Source: Candidatus Omnitrophota bacterium
GTDB taxonomy: Bacteria; Omnitrophota; Gorgyraeia; Zapsychrales; Fredricksoniimonadaceae
Assembly (NCBI GenBank): GCA_015228785.1
Contig: JADGCU010000010.1
Location: 1 to 46,712, forward strand
Direction: 5' to 3'
Length of the DNA stretch: 46,712 nt
The notes under the pieces were generated by a model. The model did no database searches and was not told the origin of the DNA. It was given only the letters and a program-made list of their open reading frames with translations. Positions 10,300 to 19,807 of this stretch are shown here, in pieces. The translations under genes were made by a program, and so were the position numbers. Positions within the stretch are counted from its first letter, which is position 1. The number at the start of each line of letters is the position of its first letter.

Positions 10300-10323
10300 T
10301 TTTGGTGAGGGTTCTCGCCAAAA
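10300..10323. repeat. Dyad element copy 2, following the fba terminator
   Basis: TTTTGGTGAGGGTTCTCGCCAAAA; same 24-nt length and layout as TTTTGGTAAGGATCCTTACCAAAA at 5274-5297. Confidence 0.65.
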
Positions 10324-10435
10324 CACCCCGAACCGTGTTGCGAGCAGGAGGTATTTCGAGTGAGGGGCACTATTTTCTTTTTGACGTTAAAAGGTTCGCA
10401 GGATACACTTGTATGAGTTTTAAAGGAGGGGTTTT

Positions 10436-10630
10436 ATGGAATGTTTGAAAGAAAGAAATTTGAAAGATTGTACATGTACGTATCCTGGTTGTTCACGTAA
10501 AGGGATTTGCTGCGAATGTGTTATTTATCATCGCAACAAAGGGGCTATCCCAGGCTGTTTCTTTCCAAGTGAGGGTGAGAAGACTTACGACAGGAGTCGG
10601 GCTAGTTTTATCAAGGCATGGTCAAAATGA
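10436..10630 (+). CDS. Small Cys-rich protein, DUF6485-like
   Basis: 64 aa 'MECLKERNLKDCTCTYPGCSRKGICCECVIYHRNKGAIPGCFFPSE'; good RBS (aaaggagggg); family name from memory. Confidence 0.75.
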   Translation: MECLKERNLKDCTCTYPGCSRKGICCECVIYHRNKGAIPGCFFPSEGEKTYDRSRASFIKAWSK

Positions 10631-10809
10631 GCAAGAAGGAAAAGCAGATTCTGATTCATAAGAAAAACAGTCGAGGGCTTTCTATGAGCGCTCAAGCGGT
10701 TCACGGGTCCACTAAAGGAAGTCGTTTTGTCGCGCCAGCGACGACGTCAAAGACCCGTGCTGAGGTTTTTCTTCAAAATTTGAAAATGGAGATCAAAAAG
10801 GCGATTTGA
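10627..10809 (+). CDS. Small basic hypothetical protein
   Basis: ATGA overlap with the upstream stop; 'MSKKEKQILIHKKNSRGLSMSAQAVHGSTKGSRFVAPATTSKTRAEVFLQNLKMEIKKAI'. Confidence 0.5.
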   Translation: MSKKEKQILIHKKNSRGLSMSAQAVHGSTKGSRFVAPATTSKTRAEVFLQNLKMEIKKAI

Positions 10810-10840
10810 CTTTTTGTCAATATTTTGATACGATTCACCT

Positions 10841-11365
10841 ATGATGCAGGATCAGAAAAATATTGTTTTAGTCGGTTTTATGGCTTCCGGAAAGACATTT
10901 GCCTCTCGGGAGTTGGCTAAGTGCTTGAGTCGCGAATGCGTCTCAACGGATGAGCTCGTAGAGAAGCGAGAAGGTATGAGGATTGCGGATATCTTTGCCA
11001 AAAAAGGCGAGCCGTATTTTCGTCAGGTTGAGAAGGAGATCGTCCGTGAGGCGTCTGCTCAAAAGAATCTCGTGATCGATTGCGGCGGAGGTGTCGCCGC
11101 CAATGAAGAGAATTTCAATGTGCTTAAAGCGACGGGCATTAGTTTTTATCTTTATGCCTCGCCTGAGAGTGTGTATCGCAGGACTAAGGGGAAAACCGAT
11201 CGGCCTTTGCTGAACGTGCCCGATCCTCTTGGTAAGATCAAGGAACTGTTGGCCAAACGCGACCCCCATTACCGAACGGCCCACTTCATTGTAGATTCCA
11301 ATGAAGACAACATAGGTAAGGTGGTCGATGAAATCCTCTTTATTCTGTCCAAAGACAAATCGTGA
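10841..11365 (+). CDS. aroK: Shikimate kinase
   Basis: 'IVLVGFMASGKTFASRELAK', 'STDELVEKREGMRIADIFAKKGEPYFRQVEKEIV', 'VIDCGGGV', 'RTKGKTDRPLL'. Confidence 0.93.
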   Translation: MMQDQKNIVLVGFMASGKTFASRELAKCLSRECVSTDELVEKREGMRIADIFAKKGEPYFRQVEKEIVREASAQKNLVIDCGGGVAANEENFNVLKATGISFYLYASPESVYRRTKGKTDRPLLNVPDPLGKIKELLAKRDPHYRTAHFIVDSNEDNIGKVVDEILFILSKDKS

Positions 11366-12455
11366 CGCGCTTCTGATTCTCAATGCTATTTCTGGTCTTG
11401 GTAACAGGCGAACACTCGCATTGATCCAGCATTTCGGATCTCCCCAAAGTATTTTTGAATCGCTTGGCAATGGAAGTTTGCGAAGCGTGGGGCTTCCTGA
11501 GCAACTCATTATTAACATGGAGACTTTTGATGCTGAGACTTTTCTGAAATCAGAAGAGGATTGTTTGCTTGAGCACGACGCCAGGCTTATGACGATCTTG
11601 GACGATGATTATCCATCCAGGCTCAAGGAAATCGCGGATGCTCCGATCGTTCTTTATATCCAAGGTAAGATCCCGGAGAGGCTTGATTGTGCGATTGCGA
11701 TTGTTGGTTCCCGGAACGCGACGATCTATGGCTTGCAGATGGCGGAACAGTTTGCTCGTGAACTGTCGGAACTGGGCGTGCCGATCATTTCTGGTCTTGC
11801 GCGCGGCATTGATGCGGCAGCTCATCGCGGGTGTTTAAGGGCAAGCGGGCAGACGGTGGGCGTTTTGGGTTGCGGACTTGATATTGTCTATCCTCGAGAG
11901 AATAAATTTCTTTTTGATGCTATTCGTGAGAAGGGGTGTATTATTTCTGAATTTCCTTTCGGTACACCACCTGTTTCTTATAATTTTCCCCGGCGAAACC
12001 GGATCGTGAGTGGCTTGTCGTTGGGGGTTCTTGTTGTTGAGGCGAATTTGAAGAGTGGGGCGCTTATCACGGCTGATTTTGCTCTTGAGCAAGGGCGTGA
12101 GGTTTTTGCCTTACCCGGCCGGGTTGATAGTCCTTTGTCTCAGGGGCCGCATGCCATTATTCGTCAAGGGGCAAAACTTGTTCTGTCAGTTGATGATATT
12201 CTTGAAGAATTACCGGTTAAGGTTATGAGGCCAGAAAGTGCGGGGTCCAGCCTTTCTTGTGAGTCCCCGGATCTGGATAATGAGGAAAAAGAACTTTTCG
12301 ATATTATTAAGGAAGGGAAGTCTTCTTTGGAAAGTTTACAGGTGAAGACAGGGTCTTCTTCGTCGGGATTGATGGCGCCTTTGCTTGCGTTACAGCTTAA
12401 AAAGATTGTTCGGGAGTTGCCTGGGAAAATATACGAATTGGTGAGTGGTCGCTAA
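11328..12455 (+). CDS. dprA: DNA processing protein DprA/Smf
   Basis: 'IAIVGSRNATIYGLQMAEQFARELSELGVPIISGLARGIDAAAHRGCL', 'IISEFPFGTPPVSYNFPRRNRIVSGLSLGVLVVEA'; start position uncertain (overlaps aroK). Confidence 0.94.
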   Translation: MKSSLFCPKTNRDALLILNAISGLGNRRTLALIQHFGSPQSIFESLGNGSLRSVGLPEQLIINMETFDAETFLKSEEDCLLEHDARLMTILDDDYPSRLKEIADAPIVLYIQGKIPERLDCAIAIVGSRNATIYGLQMAEQFARELSELGVPIISGLARGIDAAAHRGCLRASGQTVGVLGCGLDIVYPRENKFLFDAIREKGCIISEFPFGTPPVSYNFPRRNRIVSGLSLGVLVVEANLKSGALITADFALEQGREVFALPGRVDSPLSQGPHAIIRQGAKLVLSVDDILEELPVKVMRPESAGSSLSCESPDLDNEEKELFDIIKEGKSSLESLQVKTGSSSSGLMAPLLALQLKKIVRELPGKIYELVSGR

Positions 12456-12553
12456 TCAGTTAATATATTTGTTGCATATTATCTGTTTTTGTGGAAATTA
12501 AGAGTGGCGCATGTAATGGATTATCATAATTTTTATAGGAATCTTTAGAATTT

Positions 12554-14548
12554 ATGTCGAAATCCCTCGTTATAGTCGAATCACCTGCTAAGGTCAAAAC
12601 GATCAATAAGATTCTTGGGAGCAAGTACAAAGTGACCTCTTCCATGGGGCACTTGATCGATCTTCCTAAGTCTACCCTTGGGGTAGATGTGGATAAGGAC
12701 TTTGAGCCGCGTTTTATTGTTGTGCGTGCCAAGCAGAAAGTCTTGACCAAGCTTAAGAAAGAGGCGGAAGGTAAGACCGAGATCTATTTTGCGACTGACC
12801 CTGATCGCGAAGGGGAGGCGATTGGTTGGAATCTGGTTCCGCATTTAGCGCCTGATGGCAAGAAAAAGATTTTTCGTGTTGTTTTTCATGAGATCACCAA
12901 AGAGGCAGTGAAAAAGGCCTTTGAAGAGAAGCATGCCTTTGAGCCCAACAAGATCAATGCGCAGAATGCGCGTCGTATTTTGGATCGTATTGTGGGGTAT
13001 TTGATCAGCCCTATTCTTTGGAAGAAAGTGGGAAGTCGCTTGAGTGCTGGGCGTGTTCAGTCAGTTGCGCTTCGCATTATTGTCGAGCGGGAACGCGAGA
13101 TCCAGAAATTTAACCCTGTTGAGTATTGGCAGATCGCTGTGCTTCTTCAGAAAGATGGCGTGACGGGAAATCTTGAAGCGCAGCTTGAGAAGATCGACGG
13201 GCAGAAGGTTGATTTGAAGGCTTCTCATGAGACGCAAAGAATCGCGGAAGAGCTTAAGACTAAGCTGTTTCGTATCTCGGCGGTTACGACCCGTGAAGTC
13301 AGGCGCAATGCACAGCCTCCTTTTATTACAAGCACTCTTCAGCAGGAGGCCTTTTCCAAGCTTGGGTTTAACGCGCAGCGTACCATGATGATCGCGCAGG
13401 AGCTTTACGAGGGGATCGAGATCGGGGATGAGGAAGCGGTGGGTCTTATTACGTACATGAGGACGGATTCTGTCAATATTGCTAATGAAGCGATCGACAA
13501 GGTTCGCGGGTTCGTTGGCAAGAGTTTTGGTAGTGATTATTTGCCAGAGGTGCCCAATAAGTTCAAGTCTAAGAAATCGGCTCAGGAGGCTCACGAGGCG
13601 ATCCGTCCTTCTGATGTGGTGAGAACGCCTGAGAGCATGAAGAAGTTTTTGACGGAGGATCAGCAGAAGCTGTATGACCTTATTTGGAAGCGGTTTGTTA
13701 GTTGTCAGATGGCGCCTGCTGTTTTTGAGAATAAAAGGGTTGAAATATCAGCAGGGTCTTATCAGTTTGGGGCTACGGGATCGACGTTGATATTTGCCGG
13801 GTGTCTCTCGGTTTATCGTACGAATGAAGAGGAAGATGGAAAGCAGGATCTGGCGCCATACGTTGAGAATGATATTCTACAGATGACCGAGGTCAGGCCA
13901 ACGCAGCATTTTACGAAGCCTCCGGCTCGGTATTCGGAAGCGAGTCTTGTCAAAACGCTTGAAGAAGAGGGCATTGGGCGTCCTAGTACATATGCTTCGA
14001 TCATTCAGACACTTGTTTTAAGAAATTATGTGACGCGTGAGCGAGGATATTTTACTCCCACACAGCTTGGTTTTATTGTTTGTGATCTTCTCGTATCGAG
14101 TTTTCCAAAAGTTTTAGATATAGGATTTACGGCCAAGATGGAAGAGAGCTTGGATCTTGTGGAAGAAGGTGTTCTTGATTACGTTAAGCTCCTTAAGGAT
14201 TTTTATGGTCCGTTTAAAGAGGAATTGGACCGTGCCATGGATGGTCTTGAGAAGACGAGTATTACCATTGATAAGCCGTGTCCTAAGTGCGCATCTACAA
14301 GTCTGGCCGTTAAGTGGGGTCGTAATGGCCGGTTCTTAAGCTGTGCGAAATTCCCCGAGTGCCGGCATGCTGAGCCTTATCCGACAGGTGTCAAGTGTCC
14401 CGAGGCGGGCTGTGATGGCGAACTTGTTGAACGTCGCAACCGGCGTGGCGGGGTTTTTTACGGTTGTAATAAATATCCTACGTGTAAACACATCTCCAAT
14501 AAGCTTCCTGTAAGCGCTCCTGTTATTGAAAAGTCACTTGAAGAATAG
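12554..14548 (+). CDS. topA: DNA topoisomerase I with C-terminal zinc ribbons
   Basis: 'LVIVESPAKVKTINKILG', 'ATDPDREGEAIGW', 'SAGRVQSVALRIIVERE', 'GLITYMRTDS', C4 zinc motifs at the C-terminus. Confidence 0.97.
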   Translation: MSKSLVIVESPAKVKTINKILGSKYKVTSSMGHLIDLPKSTLGVDVDKDFEPRFIVVRAKQKVLTKLKKEAEGKTEIYFATDPDREGEAIGWNLVPHLAPDGKKKIFRVVFHEITKEAVKKAFEEKHAFEPNKINAQNARRILDRIVGYLISPILWKKVGSRLSAGRVQSVALRIIVEREREIQKFNPVEYWQIAVLLQKDGVTGNLEAQLEKIDGQKVDLKASHETQRIAEELKTKLFRISAVTTREVRRNAQPPFITSTLQQEAFSKLGFNAQRTMMIAQELYEGIEIGDEEAVGLITYMRTDSVNIANEAIDKVRGFVGKSFGSDYLPEVPNKFKSKKSAQEAHEAIRPSDVVRTPESMKKFLTEDQQKLYDLIWKRFVSCQMAPAVFENKRVEISAGSYQFGATGSTLIFAGCLSVYRTNEEEDGKQDLAPYVENDILQMTEVRPTQHFTKPPARYSEASLVKTLEEEGIGRPSTYASIIQTLVLRNYVTRERGYFTPTQLGFIVCDLLVSSFPKVLDIGFTAKMEESLDLVEEGVLDYVKLLKDFYGPFKEELDRAMDGLEKTSITIDKPCPKCASTSLAVKWGRNGRFLSCAKFPECRHAEPYPTGVKCPEAGCDGELVERRNRRGGVFYGCNKYPTCKHISNKLPVSAPVIEKSLEE

Positions 14549-14661
14549 TTTTTGACCAGAAGAATTCTTTTTGAAATCTCATTAAAAAGAATGTGAATTT
14601 ACTATTTGTTCTTTATATATATCGATATTAGTTATAATATATTCTCATTAAAAAGGGGTAA

Positions 14662-15522
14662 ATGAGCCAGCATCTTGATAAATTCCTTAATAATCTTGAG
14701 ATTGAGAAGAATTATTCTGAGCATACGCTTTTGAATTATCGTCTTGATCTTCAGGAGTTCTTTGTCTTTTTGGGGCATGATCGGATTGCGGAAGTAGATT
14801 ATTCGGTGTTGAGGCGATTTTTGGCTGAGATGCGTGCCAAGCAGCTCAAGCCGCGCAGTGTGGCACGCAAGCTGTCGAGTTTGAGGAGCTTCTTTAAGTT
14901 TCTTCAGAGAGAGGGGGTTATCCAGAAGAATCCTGCAAGTTTACTGTTGACCCCCAAGCTTGATAAGCCTTTGCCGCATTTCTTGAGTGAGGAGGATACG
15001 GTCAGGCTGATCGAAGCGCCTGAGGGGGATAAGTCTTCGAATCTTCGGGATAAGGCGATCTTTGAGACGCTCTATTCAACTGGCATCAGGGTCAGCGAGC
15101 TTGTTGGTTTAAGTCAGGGGGATGTGGATTTGATCGGTGATCTTGTGAAGGTTTTTGGTAAAGGGCGCAAGGAGCGGATTGTCCCCATTGGGGCTAAGGC
15201 TGTTGAGGCGATCCAGGGGTATTTGGCTGCGCGCAAGCATACATCTGAGGCTGTTTTTTTGAACAATCGCGGCGGACGGCTCACGGCGCGCAGTGTGCGC
15301 AATATTATCAACAAGCACATTAAGAAGGCGGCGTTTCAGCAGAATGTACATCCGCACATGTTGCGGCATTCTTTTGCCACGCATCTTCTGGATCATGGGG
15401 CGGACTTAAGGTCAGTCCAGGAATTGTTGGGTCACGTCAATCTTTCAACAACACAGATATATACGCATCTGACGACCGAGAAACTGAAGAGCGTTTATGA
15501 AAAGGCCCATCCACGTGCTTAG
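14662..15522 (+). CDS. Tyrosine recombinase XerC/XerD
   Basis: 'TGIRVSELVGLSQGDVD', 'VHPHMLRHSFATHLLDHGADLRSVQELLGHVNLSTTQIYTHL'. Confidence 0.93.
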   Translation: MSQHLDKFLNNLEIEKNYSEHTLLNYRLDLQEFFVFLGHDRIAEVDYSVLRRFLAEMRAKQLKPRSVARKLSSLRSFFKFLQREGVIQKNPASLLLTPKLDKPLPHFLSEEDTVRLIEAPEGDKSSNLRDKAIFETLYSTGIRVSELVGLSQGDVDLIGDLVKVFGKGRKERIVPIGAKAVEAIQGYLAARKHTSEAVFLNNRGGRLTARSVRNIINKHIKKAAFQQNVHPHMLRHSFATHLLDHGADLRSVQELLGHVNLSTTQIYTHLTTEKLKSVYEKAHPRA

Positions 15523-15565
15523 TGGATAGGTAAAGTTATCGTAACGTCTAGAGCGTGAAACGAAT

Positions 15566-16822
15566 ATGGCTATATTTTTTGATATTTTATATTTATTTTA
15601 TGCGATTTTATATTTTCCTTTTTTGATCCTGCGCGGCAAATGGCATGGGGGGTTTAAGGAAAGGGTAGGATTTTTTTCATCAAGGCTTAAGAAGGACTTT
15701 GCTGAAAGACAAAATATTTGGATTCATGCGGTAAGTGTGGGTGAGGTGGTTGCGATCGAAGGCGTCCTTCGCCGGCTTCAAGCCGTGTATCCTGACAAGA
15801 GGATCGTCCTTTCTGTTACGACTAAGGCGGGGTATGCCTTGGCCCAAACGAAATATCCTCATGGGATTATTTTGCTTCGATCGCCTCTGGATTTTAGTTT
15901 TACAGCCCGGGTCTTTGTTAAGACGATCCGGCCGATGATCTACATTGCCGCAGAGACAGAGCTTTGGCCAAATTTGTTTCGTCAGTTAGAAAGTGATCGT
16001 GTTTCGATTATGGTGATCAATGGGCGCATTTCGGATGAATCTTATCCCCGGTATCGTTTGGCAAAGATGATCCTTCAAGGGACATTGAGGCGTGTCAGAA
16101 TTTTTTGTATGCAAAGCGACCTTGATGCGCAAAGGATCATTGCGCTTGGGGTCCTTAAGGAACGCGTACGGACTGTTGGCAATATCAAGTTTGACAATGC
16201 TCCGCATTTTCCAGCACCTGTCATGAAAGATCTTGGTTTTTCTGACAAGGAACTTATTTTTGTAGGTGGTAGCACTCATCCAGGAGAAGAGGATATCCTT
16301 TTGGATATTTTCTTGAGTCTTCGAGGGCAGTGCCCTGCCTTGCGGCTTGTTTTGGCGCCTAGGCATCCGGAACGGTCTTTATCTATTGCCGATGCTGTAC
16401 GAGAGAAGCTTCTTATTCCTGTCTTATTTTCTAAGAGAAAGGACGCTCTTAAGAAAGACGAGGTGTTGATCCTTGATACGATTGGTCATTTATTAGGGTT
16501 TTATTCGATTGCCACGATTGTTTTTGTTGGAAAGAGTCTCACGGTCAAGGGGGGGCACAATATTATTGAGCCCGCGTTATTTTGCAAACCTATTCTGATC
16601 GGTCCTCATATGCAGAATTTTAGGGATGTGACGCGTGCTTTTATAACAGATGGTGCGGTCCGTCAAGTTGAGGATGCTAAGGCGCTTCATGAGGCGGTTG
16701 CTGAGCTTTTAGAGAAGCCTGCCTTGCGTGAGGACCTAGGCCGGAAAGCGAGCGTTGTTGTTGGTAAAAATTGTGGGGCAACTGAGAGAACCCTTGATTG
16801 TGTTGGGGAGATTTTGCGGTGA
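15566..16822 (+). CDS. waaA: 3-deoxy-D-manno-octulosonic acid transferase (Kdo transferase)
   Basis: 'IWIHAVSVGEVVAIEGVLRRL', 'LSVTTKAGYALA', 'AAETELWPNLFRQLE', 'GGHNIIEPALFCKPILIGPHMQNF'. Confidence 0.94.
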   Translation: MAIFFDILYLFYAILYFPFLILRGKWHGGFKERVGFFSSRLKKDFAERQNIWIHAVSVGEVVAIEGVLRRLQAVYPDKRIVLSVTTKAGYALAQTKYPHGIILLRSPLDFSFTARVFVKTIRPMIYIAAETELWPNLFRQLESDRVSIMVINGRISDESYPRYRLAKMILQGTLRRVRIFCMQSDLDAQRIIALGVLKERVRTVGNIKFDNAPHFPAPVMKDLGFSDKELIFVGGSTHPGEEDILLDIFLSLRGQCPALRLVLAPRHPERSLSIADAVREKLLIPVLFSKRKDALKKDEVLILDTIGHLLGFYSIATIVFVGKSLTVKGGHNIIEPALFCKPILIGPHMQNFRDVTRAFITDGAVRQVEDAKALHEAVAELLEKPALREDLGRKASVVVGKNCGATERTLDCVGEILR

Positions 16823-17883
16823 AGAAGGATTGTTACACATATGTTTATGGGTTGATGACAGATCGAGAAAAGGGGGCGATGGCATCTTTTTTTAAGATTT
16901 GTCTATTTCTTATTTCCGGTCTTTATCGTTTGGGTCTTTTGGTGCGCTCTTGGACGTACGCACTTAAATTCTCTGCTGTCTATTGTTCTCAGCGCAAGGT
17001 GATCAGTGTGGGGAATATGACCATGGGGGGTGTGGGTAAGACTCCGATGGTTGTCTATCTGGTCAAGGCACTTCAAAAACGTAAGATATGTCCGGTTGTT
17101 GTGACGCGTGGATACATGATGGATAAGGCTGCTGAGGGGGATGAGGTTAAAATGCTTCGGGAGATAGTTCCTGGCATGGCTGTTTATGCGGGCGCTAATA
17201 GGGTGGTCTCGATTCAGCAGGCGGAGAAGGATGGTGCTGGCGAGGTTTTCATCTTGGATGATGGTTTTCAGCATTGGCGCGTTGCCCGGGACTTTGATAT
17301 CGTCGTCCTGGATGCGATGTGTGCTTTCGGAAATGGTCAGGTTTTGCCTCGAGGCATTCTGCGAGAACCTATCTCATCGATTTCTAGGGCAGATGTTATT
17401 GTCTTGGCGCGTGCTGACGTTGGAAGGGATAATGTCGCGTCTCTTCGTGAGGTGTGTGGCCGTTTTAATGCCAAGGCGCTTGTTGTTGAAGCTGTTCATG
17501 AGCCCCTTAGTGTAACGAATTTGATGTCAGGAAAGAGTTGGAATGATTTTTCTGTTATCAAGGAAGATATTGGGATGGTATGCGCGATAGGTTCTCCAGA
17601 TAATTTTCGTTTATCTTTAGAAGTTCTTGGGGCTAAAGTGAACGTTTCTTTTGTTTACCGAGACCACTATTCTTATACTGTGGATGATATAAAGAGTGTC
17701 ATCAAGGAGTGCAGGGCTTTGGGGATCCGGAAGCTTGTGACGACGCATAAGGATGCGGTCAAGCTTCGGGAGTTTGCAAATCTTTGGGATGGGGTTGAGG
17801 TTTTTGTTTTGGATGTGGAGATTAGGATTATTTATGGGGAAGCTGAATTCCTTTCAAGGATCGATCGCCTGTTTCATTCTTAA
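16819..17883 (+). CDS. lpxK: Tetraacyldisaccharide 4'-kinase (GTG start proposed, GTGA overlap with waaA)
   Basis: 'VISVGNMTMGGVGKTPMVVYLVKAL', 'VVVTRGYM', 'FILDDGFQHWRVARDFDIVVLDA', 'LPRGILREP'. Confidence 0.92.
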   Translation: MKKDCYTYVYGLMTDREKGAMASFFKICLFLISGLYRLGLLVRSWTYALKFSAVYCSQRKVISVGNMTMGGVGKTPMVVYLVKALQKRKICPVVVTRGYMMDKAAEGDEVKMLREIVPGMAVYAGANRVVSIQQAEKDGAGEVFILDDGFQHWRVARDFDIVVLDAMCAFGNGQVLPRGILREPISSISRADVIVLARADVGRDNVASLREVCGRFNAKALVVEAVHEPLSVTNLMSGKSWNDFSVIKEDIGMVCAIGSPDNFRLSLEVLGAKVNVSFVYRDHYSYTVDDIKSVIKECRALGIRKLVTTHKDAVKLREFANLWDGVEVFVLDVEIRIIYGEAEFLSRIDRLFHS

Positions 17884-19807
17884 GGCGTTCGCTGTGTTGT
17901 TGCGGATTTTGCCTATGCCGGCCACGCTATGGGTGGGGCGGCGCATTGGGGAGGCTGTGTGTTTCTTGGGTGCCAAGAACGCCCGTAAAACGCGCAATAA
18001 TATCAAGGTAGCTTTTGGTTCGAGAAAGTCACGCCGAGAGATAGATCAGATCATCCGGGGCTTTTACCATCTTTACGGGCAAAATATTGTTGAGCTTGCG
18101 CAGCTTCCCTTGATCGCGAAAAGAGGGTTTGAAAAATATGTTGAGGTGGAAGGACGAGAGCATGTTGCCGCAGCGATGAAAAAGGGTAAGGGACTTATTT
18201 TTCTTTCCATGCATTCGGGAAATTGGGAGCTTTCCAATATTGTTGGGAGCATGAGCGGGTATCCTTACAGCATGGTTGCTAATTATTTGGAGCAAATTGA
18301 CAAGATCGCGGATTATTTGGATTCCCTGCGTCAGAGTGCTGGGTGTAACATTATAAATCCTGGTGTTGCCGGACGTGAGATCATCAAGCGTCTTAAGAAG
18401 AACGAGATCGTAACGCTTGTGGCTGATCAGGGTGGCGAGGAAGGCGTTCTTGTGCCTTTTTTTGGGCGAGAGGCGTCGATGTCAACCGGGGCTGTAAGGC
18501 TAGCGTTAAAATACGGTGCATCTATTTGCTTAGTTGATATTCATCGGGTAGGGACAGGGAGGCATCGCCTTGTTGCAAAGCCTTTTGATGTTGTCGATAC
18601 GGGAGATACTGAAAAAGATGTGCGTTTGAATATGGAGAAGATAGCTTCTTGGTTTCAGGCACGCATTGAGGAACATCCGTCAGAATATATCTGGTCTTAT
18701 GGGACATGGAAATATTCGTCTGTCCGTCATCTTGTTGTTCTTGATGATGGAAGGACAGGACATTTACGTCAGTCTGAGGCTGTGGCGAGGCATTTGAAGA
18801 TTGCCCTTGAGGAAGCCTCGCGCATTGTGACAACACAAACGCTTCGTGTTGAATACAAGAGCGGATGGCATGCGTTCTTTTTAGGGCTTATAGCATGGTT
18901 GCGATTTCCATTTATGCCAAAGGACGGTCGTATGTTGAAGCCTTTCTTAACAGCGGAGACCGTTGAGCGGCTTTCAGTTGTTAAGGCAGATTTTGTTGTG
19001 TCATGCGGGGCAAGGAATGCGGTGGTTAATTATTGTTTTTCTCAAGAAAATTATGCACGGAACATTGCGATCTTACGTCCAGGAATGGTTCCTTATGATT
19101 ATTTTAAACTTGTGGTTCTCCCCGAGCATGATCGAGTTTCAGGTCTTAATTTCTCTAATCTTCTGTTGACGAAAGCGGCACCGAATTTGATTGATAAGGA
19201 TTATCTGGAGGACAACAAACGCCGTCTGTTGAATCGTTTTTCTCACTTAAAAATGAATTTAGCTCCTAAGTTTGGTGTTTTGATTGGTGGAGACGCCAAA
19301 GGCGTGACGATGACAGAACGACAAATGAAGGTGATCTTCCATCAGTTGAAAGAGATTGCCCAGCGATATGGGGCTGAATTTCTTATAACAACATCTCGCC
19401 GAACATCGCTTGAAATCGATCGGCTTGTTATGAAGGAATTTAAGGATTATGGGCGGACAGCTCTTTTGGTTGTTGCGAATCGTAATAATGTCCCGGAAGC
19501 CGTAGGGGGGATCTTGGCGCTTTCAGATGTCCTCATCGTTTCAGGGGAAAGCATTTCCATGGTGTCTGAGGCGACTTCATCAGGGAAAAAGACGATTGTT
19601 TTTCCGATCGATGGGAATAGTCTGCGGCCAGTTGAAAATAAATATTTTCATTTTGTTGAAGAGCTTGGCAAGCAGGGGCATATCATTTATACAGAAACGA
19701 GGGGCATGGGACAGGCCGTTGATGATGCTCTGAAAGGTAAGATCATGACGCGTCCTATTCATGATCAAGGTCTTATTTTAGAAGCTATGAGAAAGATAAT
19801 CGCATGA
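17834..19807 (+). CDS. LpxL/HtrB-type lipid A acyltransferase fused to a C-terminal ELM1-like domain
   Basis: N-term 'GLIFLSMHSGNWELSNIVG' (HX4E), 'VADQGGEEGVLVPFFGREASMSTGAVRLALKYGA', 'EYIWSYGTWK'; C-term 'LVVLDDGRTGHLRQSEAVARHL...VSCGARNAVVNY...VLIGGDAKG...TTSRRTS...VSGESISMVSEATSSGK'. Confidence 0.88.
   Translation: MGKLNSFQGSIACFILKAFAVLLRILPMPATLWVGRRIGEAVCFLGAKNARKTRNNIKVAFGSRKSRREIDQIIRGFYHLYGQNIVELAQLPLIAKRGFEKYVEVEGREHVAAAMKKGKGLIFLSMHSGNWELSNIVGSMSGYPYSMVANYLEQIDKIADYLDSLRQSAGCNIINPGVAGREIIKRLKKNEIVTLVADQGGEEGVLVPFFGREASMSTGAVRLALKYGASICLVDIHRVGTGRHRLVAKPFDVVDTGDTEKDVRLNMEKIASWFQARIEEHPSEYIWSYGTWKYSSVRHLVVLDDGRTGHLRQSEAVARHLKIALEEASRIVTTQTLRVEYKSGWHAFFLGLIAWLRFPFMPKDGRMLKPFLTAETVERLSVVKADFVVSCGARNAVVNYCFSQENYARNIAILRPGMVPYDYFKLVVLPEHDRVSGLNFSNLLLTKAAPNLIDKDYLEDNKRRLLNRFSHLKMNLAPKFGVLIGGDAKGVTMTERQMKVIFHQLKEIAQRYGAEFLITTSRRTSLEIDRLVMKEFKDYGRTALLVVANRNNVPEAVGGILALSDVLIVSGESISMVSEATSSGKKTIVFPIDGNSLRPVENKYFHFVEELGKQGHIIYTETRGMGQAVDDALKGKIMTRPIHDQGLILEAMRKIIA

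Noticed and set aside
14577-14655. 13-nt direct repeat TCTCATTAAAAAG (14577-14589 and 14643-14655) and an AT-rich hairpin (14564-14592) upstream of the xer gene
   Set aside because: Low-complexity AT-rich spacer; could be coincidental and no dif-like site is evident.
14662-15522. Tyrosine recombinase as marker of an integron or integrated element
   Set aside because: Sequence looks like housekeeping XerC/D, next to topA and dprA; no att sites, cassettes or phage genes nearby.
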